Shown here: positions 56,534 through 64,000 of the stretch, piece after piece
How the letters are laid out: each line of letters starts with the position of its first letter
Numbering within the stretch: the stretch's first letter is position 1
Source of the DNA: Rhizophlyctis rosea
Lineage: Eukaryota; Chytridiomycota; Chytridiomycetes; Rhizophlyctidales; Rhizophlyctidaceae
Direction of reading: 5' to 3'
Length of the DNA stretch: 64,000 nt
Assembly (NCBI GenBank): GCA_027596075.1
Contig: JADGJC010000077.1
Location: forward strand, 1-64,000
Notes under the pieces: model-generated
The model's input: only the letters and a program-made list of their open reading frames with translations
Told to the model about the DNA's origin: nothing
The model's database searches: none
Made by a program: the position numbers and the translations under genes

Positions 56534-56867
56534 TGGTGAATAGTGGTTTCGCTACAGCTGATAGTTATGTCGTGGGCTCTTAGCAGGGGTCCGCAAGCGA
56601 TGGGTCTGGAGAACTTGGAGGGAGGGGTGCAACCTACCACCCAGATGGCGAGTTGAACTCACTACTTCGCCACATTACGTCAGCAATGATCACTGAGCCA
56701 CCGATCAATTTATCAATTTACCGACCACGGTCTGCTTCCAAGGGTCTTACCGGACACCTGCGTCATGTCAAAAATGCACACATCCACTTTTCAACCCATC
56801 AACCATATACAGCTTTGTTATATAACTTCTTTAGTGCACTGCCAATTTATACACAAGTTCAATTGTC
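56534..56867. promoter_or_regulatory. head-to-head promoter region, DNAH10 / ZC2HC1-type gene
   Basis: Only 334 bases separate the starts of the dynein (minus) and the zinc-finger gene (plus). Two CRE-like words are present: TTACGTCA at 56675-56682 and TGCGTCA at 56759-56765. No clear RFX X-box palindrome was seen. The short span suggests shared control; this is inference. Confidence 0.5.
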
Positions 56868-57803
56868 ATGGACTCAGCTCGCGTCCTCGCCAAAGCCGAA
56901 GGTCCCAATCCATTCACACGAGTATGGTGAGGACTTGACTCAATCAATCAACGTCTTGTTTGCTCAGTCTCGAGTCGACCACTAAAACTTGTCACCTCTC
57001 AAGCTACATATGCGGTAGAGAGTTTGGCTCCAAATCTCTAGATATACACGAGAAGCAGTGCATGGCCAAATGGGATGCCCAAAATAAGCTCCTTCCGAAA
57101 GAGCAGCGTCGACCCCGACCTAAGAAACCTACCTTAGGAGGAGCCGATTTTGGGAACGATGCGGTCAAAGTTGGCGGTGGTAGCGCTGCTGACTACAACG
57201 ATGCGGCCAGAAGTGCTTTCATGGAAGAAGGCAGGGAACCATGTCCGAATTGCGGACGGAAGGTAAAGCTTCTGATCAGTTTTGTGCAACTCAGCCCGAA
57301 CATTGGCTCACTATTCTGAATGTAACATGTAGTTTCTTAGGGATCGGTTAGAAGTCCATCTTCGTAGCTGCAAACCAGGAGGATTTTTTGCGAAACACTC
57401 GCCGCGCAAACCAGCCGATATGGCAGAAGCGGATCGTCCTGCATCTCCATCACGCTCTATTGAAACTCTACATAGTGGAAAGGTGCAGGTGACGAAGCCC
57501 GCTTTGCCAGCACCTGCAGCAAGACCAAAAACATCTGGAGCACCCGTCAATCCCGGAGTGAAAGCAACAGTCTCAAAGCCCACCATCATAGCCCCAACCG
57601 CGAAAGCATCCGTGGTAGAGATAGTCCCAACTGTAGATGTAGTACCAGGGAAAGTCGTGGCTGGTAAAACAGCGGCAGCGACTCCTGCAGCTGTTTCAGG
57701 CGGAACCAACTTGGCAAAGTTCTGTGGGGAATGTGGTCACGGATTTGGAACAGCTGAGAAATTCTGTCCGTCATGTGGGGTTAAACGGATGGCAATTAAT
57801 TAG
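56868..57803 (+). CDS. ZC2HC1-type C2HC zinc-finger protein, 262 aa
   Basis: Three exons, 56868-56926, 57004-57262 and 57333-57803. The first intron splits the codon of the first zinc ligand (TG|C), giving VCYICGREFGSKSLDIHEKQ and CMAKW, followed by the typical basic LLPKEQRRPRPKKP. A second C2HC finger crosses intron 2: PCPNCGRKFLRDRLEVHLRS and C. The arrangement is that of the ZC2HC1/ZNF474 family. A Pro/Ala/Val-rich linker follows, then a C-terminal CxxC...CxxC ribbon (FCGECGHGF and KFCPSCGVKR). Many family members occur in flagellated lineages and some are found in axoneme inventories; a flagellar role here is inferred from the family and from the divergent dynein gene. Without intron 1 the first finger would lose a Cys. 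Confidence 0.88.
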
Positions 57804-57964
57804 AGTACCCCTTATTAGATACGCGAAAGTAATTTGGTTTCGCAGGACGTTTTCAATATATAGTTCATGTACAAGATTCATAGAAAAGTATTTGATTGTT
57901 TTCTTCTCTGTCCGATTGCAGATTTCACCCCTGAAGGAGAGTGTGTGTGAGTTCGACCGTCCCT

Positions 57965-60900
57965 TCAAGGGATCCAACGCATTGACGAACCTCCATGTGC
58001 CAAGCGAGTCCCCATCACTGCGCTAATGTCATCGTAGCCAGGATGGGGGTACATATTTCGGCTGCCGGCTTTCGTATTGCTTTTTGAGCCAATTGTGGGG
58101 GTGGATGTGTTCTGCTTTGACAAATTAGCGGTATATCCACGTAGAAATGGACACTTCCTTTGCCTTACCCGTGAATCATCCATTGTCGTGTGGGGTCGAG
58201 AAACAGCGGCCGAATTCCGTCCTCGAAGCCCACCTGACTGTTGACGTCTGCAGTCAAAAAGGTTTCCAAATTTAGATCGCTTTGCAGTTGGTATTGACGG
58301 GGTAGTACCAACCTAGCGGAAAATGGTCTAGGAGATGTTGCCCGTGTTTTTGGTCCTTCTACCACTTCGGGTGTATCGAAGAGGACATGTCGATTGCTCT
58401 GGAAATCGTGATCAGTATCTTCATGAATCGTTCAGATGCGCATACATACGTACTTTTGGTGTAGGCGAACTGACGTCAAGTGATGCATCCTGCGAATTTG
58501 TGACGATATTGCGAATTGGCGGTAAGCGCTTCGCAAGCGCATTCGACCCGCCATATGATGTCGAAGGACGAGATGGTTCCCTGAATTTGCATCAGTTGAC
58601 ATGGCCGACCGCAAAATTGGCATTAGGGGCAGAACTCACCATCCTACATGTGGCGAACTCTTGTTCTGCCCGATACCGATGCTGAATTTGATGGTTTCAG
58701 AATTGAATAGCGAAACGGAGATGAGACCCGCAGAACTGCAACCCACCTCGTACCGTACACCATGTCATTCATTGAAGAAGGCACCGGGTTCATGCCACCA
58801 GGTCCAGCCATCGATGGCAAGGGTAACAATCGCATGCCCGGGTTATTTCTGCAGAACATCGTTCAGTAGCATCAATATTGGTCATGACTGTGCAGAATGA
58901 TTGATTGGACATCATACCGCTTCCAATTTTGACCCACAGCCTTGTTTGGTGCCGCACTACCCATTCGATCCATTCTCAACCCCAACGCATGCGCCTGATG
59001 ATGCTGCTGGAACACATCCAGGTTCCTAGCTGATGTCGGACGGGTCGAAACTGTCCGGCCAGATGTTGGTCGCGCCGATGTGGGTCGTGCTGATGTTGGT
59101 CGCGATGAAGGGTATGCCTCAATCATATAACCCAGAGCCGATTCGTGACTGCTTATTATGTGAGCCCAAAGCTTACAGGAGACTGACATGCTAACCTACC
59201 TCGATCTGATCCGTGCGGAGGACTCCCGCTTCTGCAAGGGTACGGCACGTATTGTCATCACACTCAGCAAGTTCTCGTTGTCAAGGGCATCCGTATTGTC
59301 ATCATCATAATCAGGATCCTCGACAAGCCCAAGAGACAGCCCACCAAGTCCATTCCCTGCTGGACTTGGTCGTTTGATTTCTGCAAATGCCAATCAATAA
59401 ATAGATCTTAGAGAGGGACTGAATCCTCATCTACCTGTCGAGATTCTGTCCACCAGTGGTTGGAACGTCGGTATGATCTGTGCACACAAATATGAGACCC
59501 ACATCATTGTTGACGACATCGCCAATGCCCTACCTCTGACCAAATGTCATCAAAAATATGACCCAGTATGTCTTGCCGAATGCTCGCATTTGGCGTAACA
59601 GGTGGTAGTCCGCGCCGTCTGTGTGAATAATGTACCCGCTCCACCTTATCGTCCAGACTATCATCACTGCAGCAACTGCTGATTAGCATCACATATAGCA
59701 TAAAAGAGCAACATATCTTATCACCCCAAATGATCATGTGCAAACCACTCCTCAATTTCCCCATCCTTTTCCCAAACCTCCTCACTATTTACATCCAACC
59801 ACGCCTTTGCATTGTCGTCCACCACCAGCAAGTTTGAAATCAGTTGTTCAGTAGATGTGTTCATGAACACCGGAAATGAAGATGATTCATATTCCAAAAT
59901 GGCGTGATCTGTGCCCTATGTTTGCTAATGTGAGCTGAGCTTAGCTGCATGGATGACCCCAAACCTACCCCTAAAGCCATCATCACATCATATACATTTA
60001 GAGAGCACTCAGCGGCTGATGAATCCAACACAATGGCCGAATCCGCTGGGTCCGTCACGTTGTCCAATGAAGGAGCGTAGCTCTGCTCCAGATCGTCCCA
60101 TGAGATGAAGATGATTGCGTGCGTTGAGTCCTTTGCTTTTTGCATTCTGGTGTCGGAGGAGATAGCTTTGGCACCAGCAAGCATGTCAAGTTGGCGAGTT
60201 TCAACCGTCATCAAAATGAAGCAGGAATGTTCAGTCGCCTCCTTGGCAACCAGAGGGCTAATTTGTTTCTTCATCATGTCGATATTGCTGATCCCACTTG
60301 TGACGAACTCGACTTTATGAATTCGAGGCGAAGATAGTGAGACGGCAACGGTTGCGGGTGTTGGGGTTTTTGTACGTCCTGAGTGGGGATCTTCTGGTGT
60401 CGGTGTTGGACAACGGTCTTCCTGATCATCGTCATTGCTGGTCGTGTATGATTTAGGGTCAAGTCCATAGCGCAATAAGTGCCTGTAGATCTATGAGTCA
60501 TTGGCATTCACGTACGTTGCGGTCAAAGTGGCATTCTTACCAACGCAACTTTCCATCCCGTTCTCGAAAGTCCCTAACCTGCTTCAAAACATCTTGCGCC
60601 CGTGCATCAGACCAGTCAAAGGCGCTTCGACAGTATTTTCCACCAAAATTTGATTCCCCAGTGCCAGAAGATGATGACAAAGCTTCTTCCGATGGATGTC
60701 GCCTGACAACAATCTCATTGCTAAGACCAATTCCCACAACCTCAGGCGGACTATCACTAAATTCTTGCAACGGATATTCTGGAACAAGAAAGTATGGCGA
60801 TCGACATCTCGACTGGGGCTCGCTTATGATTTCGTATCCTAAGTTCTTCAGTGGCAAGACCTGTCTCCCATGTATGCTGCAAATTTGCGAGTATGACTGC

Positions 60901-61726
60901 CAAGTCAATTATGTTTGATGAACACCATCAACGACAAATTAGACTGACCGCAAATGAGGAAATAGTGAAGACCACTCTTTGCACTCGTTGACAAGTTGTT
61001 CATTCTCGCCTAGGGTGCTGGATTCTGCCAAGGATATGTTCACTATGCATTTCTAGCACATCACTTTTATTAAGGCAGAACCAACCATGATAGAGGAATG
61101 TCTCCAAACGCTCCAGCATGCCCTGCACCTGCACAGTTGCTTGCGCATCGAAATCCTATTTTTCACCATGTTAGCACACAAAGCCTTCTCAAATATGCGT
61201 AGACCTCACATGTTCACAGGTATCCCAAGAGGAGCTGACGGTGCTGACAACACTGCTTGGGGCATAGTCATGTATTCGTTGGGAGCCCGAGGATTGTCCA
61301 GAAGATCTTTTCGGAATTTTTATCAGCATCTTGACATATGACTGGAGCTCATTGAACTTACGTGTGAGAGAAGTTATCCATAGCGCAGGCCTCAGATGCA
61401 TGTGCCTCTCTCGTCTGCAAAGTGTATCAGATGGGGCATCCGAGAAGTCGGTGTTCGAACAGCGAGTTCCTCACCATAAATGATAAGATGACACCAAGAG
61501 ACCAAGTCACAAGGGCAATGTTGAAATGCATCCCGAAGTGGACCTCATCCCGTTTTGTGTAAAAGTCATATTTCTTGACAACCGTCAAGAGATGCCGGGG
61601 AAAGACGAAGTTCGGGGAGACGGGGAACTGAACACGCGGGTCAGCCGTGCCACCAAGTTGGAGTAAGCCGGGGAAAATCCTGGATCCAATGACATTGGAC
61701 TCATTTGTTAAAACATCCGGGTCCAT
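57965..61726 (-). CDS. large multi-exon protein with RPTSA repeats, unrecognised
   Basis: ATG at 61726 (MDPDVLTNESNVIGSRIFPG) starts a chain of minus-strand coding stretches: RVQFPVSPNFVFPRHLLTVV and KKYDFYTKRDEVHFGMHFNI; DLLDNPRAPNEYMTMPQAVL; DAQATVQVQGMLERLETFLY; SPPEVVGIGLSNEIVVRRHP; RIHKVEFVTSGISNIDMMKK; QIIPTFQPLVDRIST; VMTIRAVPLQKRESSARIRS; then five RPTSA-like repeats (about 59027-59106); and VLPRQYQLQSDLNLETFLTA. The last exon ends MRWIP at TGA 57965. Introns are short GT-AG; I count at least ten, not all placed exactly. There is no membrane segment or known domain. The ciliary-type repeat composition and the position beside DNAH10 and ZC2HC1 hint at a flagellar role, which is inference only. 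Confidence 0.6.
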
Positions 61727-61961
61727 TAGGTATCTCGGAAATAGTGCAACTCTGAATGGAATATGCGACTCGGTAAGTGATTTAGTTAGGCATATGGAGA
61801 AGTAGTTATGCTTCCAAATTTGAATGGGGGATCCATCTTAGCAGTTATGTGCTGCACGCCACTGTTTTACCACATTGCATCCCACAGACATTACGTATTT
61901 TTGTCATGCTAGCCACATTGAATATCATGTACATACAGAAGATCCCCTTGGCACAGCACTA

Positions 61962-64000
61962 TCACAGCACAGACCCTGCAAGCGGTTTCTCCGTTTTATC
62001 TGAGTTACCTCCTTCTGATCGCCCTCCGCTTGAGTGCAATCCGATGCCCATTAATGCCCCATGCCGATCATTTCCTCCAGAAGTTGATCCCAAGAACTCG
62101 GTGAGCCGCCCCGTCATACCCGCCGCGGCGTTGGAAGAGTGGCCACTTTCCGTTATTCGGCGGAAATCCGTCGCCGTTCCGCTGCCGAAGCGAACGACTT
62201 GGTCGGCCATTGCTTCCAGAATATCCGACGACCTTAGGTATCTCAGCAATATGTCCGCTGTATGCAACCGAATCGTATGTGAGCAATCGTATAGAAAGAT
62301 CACTCATGCTGAGAACTCACGTTTATCCCATAAATTCAAAACCAAATAGTATAGTATATCATTATGTAATCGTAAAGACTCTCGTAGTATCTAGTGCGAA
62401 CAATGAATGGCACATTCGCAATCTTGTTGATGCACCGCATAGCTCTCACCTGCAGTTGTGTATGATTGCCCAACCTGCCAGCAGTGTAATGCTCATCGAA
62501 GAATCGAGCGAGTTTCTGCCCCAACACTTAATTAGATCCGTAGATGGAAAGATTTGTTTTGCAAGGCTAGAGACTTTACTTTTTGTGTTTCCGGCGGGAA
62601 GTGATTCGTTTTTGTAAGACGAAGTTCATTTGTTTTGCTATCTTTGTCTCGCTTCCCACCACCAGCACCACTGAGGGGGAAATTTGATTAATCCTCAAGA
62701 ACTTTTGATGATCAAGATGCAAGAAGGTTGACTTACCCCAATTTGGGAAGCATCTGCACCAACCGCTCCATCGCACCCGCCGTTTCACCCGATATGAACA
62801 ACGTAAGCTCCGGCGGATACCTCCTCTTCACAAACCATATGAAGCCCGCCAAAGGAGAGACCCACGCAATTATAATCAAGCCCGTCCCTATAGCGCCCGC
62901 CTTCACATCCGAGTTACCGGCAGCAATGCCATGCGTAATTATGGAACACACTGCCGTTCCCAGCGTCATCAATGTCACGACTCGTGCCAGTTTCTGAACC
63001 CATACCACATTGTTGGTATTGTATGACCACGTGTAAATGGCCATTGCAACGTCTACGATGAACAGGATCCCCAGAGAGTACCAATACATGTTGAAGAAGA
63101 ACCGGTTGATGATGGCGTGATAGAGGCGAATCATGAGGGATATTACGACGTGTATTTGGTCGTCTTTGATGTCCAGCCCGTCTTGGATTTCCTTGATTAA
63201 GAGATAAGAGATTGTTCATGTACATTTCAAAGATCCCGTAATTTTGATGAACTCACCTGCCATACATGTGCCTGCCTCAACTGTAGGGGCACAAAACATA
63301 TCAACACGACCCACGATGTCGCCACATAGCCCCAATGCTCTTTGCCCCAACATGAAACCGTACAAGACATGTCCATCATCGATATTCCGTAATCGCCATA
63401 GCGACAGTCGGACAACTTCAGTAGCGCCTGCACGATTGGGATAAAGCCGAAGTTTCCACAAAACATCAATCTGAAATTGTTTGGCCATCGAGTGATTAAT
63501 TCAAGAAATCCAAATCCAATTAGCGAACACTCGGCACTTACATATAAGTCGCTGGTTGTAAGAAATATTTTCCCCAAGTGAACTGTGCCAGCTTATGTGC
63601 CGCACCCGACCAGAATGTTATGGTATATACAAGCCACAGAGGCAACAAAACGCCGAGGATGATGATGTAGTACCATGTGAAATCGAAGAAGAACCCGACC
63701 CACGCAATGCCACCAGATACGGAATCGAAATACGTCATCCACTCCGGAACGCTTAAGATCAAGACCGTGCTATACTGCAGCCAGTCACCCATCAGCGCAC
63801 CAACAGCTCTGAGTTGATGCGGAACACAATTCAATCAGTGATGTGTAAGAACCAGTAAGTATCGTCTGCACTCACAAGTAGTTCGCCGTAGTAGGCCTCG
63901 CTTGCCAAATCGTCATGGTGATGCTTGTCGATGAAACGGACTTCGGCACTACCTTCTCCTGTTTTCCTTCTTCTGCCTTCCCATCCTTTTCATCCGCAAG
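61962..64000 (-). CDS. multi-pass membrane protein, C-terminal part (5' end outside the window)
   Basis: Reading from 64000 on the minus strand: a charged segment (LADEKDGKAEEGKQEKVVPK), GT-AG introns, then at least seven hydrophobic segments, including FDFTWYYIIILGVLLPLWLV, VATSWVVLICFVPLQL, FNMYWYSLGILFIVDVAMAI and AGAIGTGLIIIAWVSPLAGF. Between them lies a Cys-containing stretch (KLSDCRYGDYGISMMDMSCT, VSCWGKEHWGY). A soluble tail follows (SGETAGAMERLVQMLPKL, DILEAMADQVVRFGSGTATD) ending GSVL at TGA 61964-61962. Internal exon limits near 62300-62700 are not settled. I do not recognise the family firmly. The Cys pattern between membrane segments recalls the large multi-TM N-terminal regions of sensory proteins in protists and zoosporic fungi, but this is only an impression. 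Confidence 0.7.

Noticed and set aside
1..64000. tRNA, rRNA, CRISPR array, prophage or bacterial defence genes
   Set aside because: None was seen by eye; the gene content and introns are those of a eukaryotic nuclear genome.

Overview
The window looks like nuclear DNA of a zoosporic (flagellated) fungus, most likely a chytrid. An inner-arm axonemal dynein heavy chain lies among typical fungal housekeeping genes (Nup192/Nup205, PEX11, a Bsd2/NDFIP-type adaptor, a JmjC oxygenase, DJ-1). Genes are split by short GT-AG introns, mostly 50-100 nt and often with a CTAAT/CTGAC-like branch site. Base composition is near 50% GC. I see no rRNA, tRNA, CRISPR array, phage or bacterial operon.

Layout. Positions 1 to about 13.3 kb are gene-poor and relic-rich: dispersed repeats, a poly-C/CA tract, a 14-bp minisatellite, a decayed ubiquitin-specific protease whose catalytic His is Tyr, and several coding-like stretches broken by stops or frame changes. 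From 13.3 to 26 kb come an F-box-like/ankyrin gene broken by one TGA, KDM8 (JMJD5), BSD2 (minus), NUP192 (6 kb, 2018 aa) and PEX11 (minus, eight exons including two microexons). From 26 to 30 kb is poorly resolved: unrecognised minus-strand exons and an ARPC4 relic. From 30 to 41 kb come an intact F-box-like/ankyrin gene, a seven-exon 264-aa gene of unknown function, a multi-exon gene that may encode a PCNA-like clamp subunit, a bZIP factor, a BTB protein, DJ-1 and a two-domain ZNRD2-type zinc-ribbon protein. Positions 41.5-56.5 kb hold one DNAH10-type dynein heavy chain (minus). It is head to head with a ZC2HC1-type zinc-finger gene. The last 6 kb hold a multi-exon gene with RPTSA repeats and the 3' part of a multi-pass membrane protein that continues past the window.

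How the genes relate. There is no operon. The clearest arrangement is a possible flagellar neighbourhood: DNAH10, the divergent ZC2HC1-type gene and the RPTSA-repeat gene. Several divergent pairs share short intergenic regions (BSD2/NUP192, clamp-like/bZIP, BTB/DJ-1, DNAH10/ZC2HC1). I found no convincing undescribed multi-gene system. The strongest unusual observations are the PEX11 microexons, the single-nonsense ankyrin gene beside an intact paralogue, the USP relic, the ARPC4 relic, the 50-residue presequence on DJ-1, and the contrast between a 10.2-kb terminal dynein exon and its intron-rich tail. Splice junctions were read by eye from frame, GT/AG and family resemblance; no alignment or transcript data were available.
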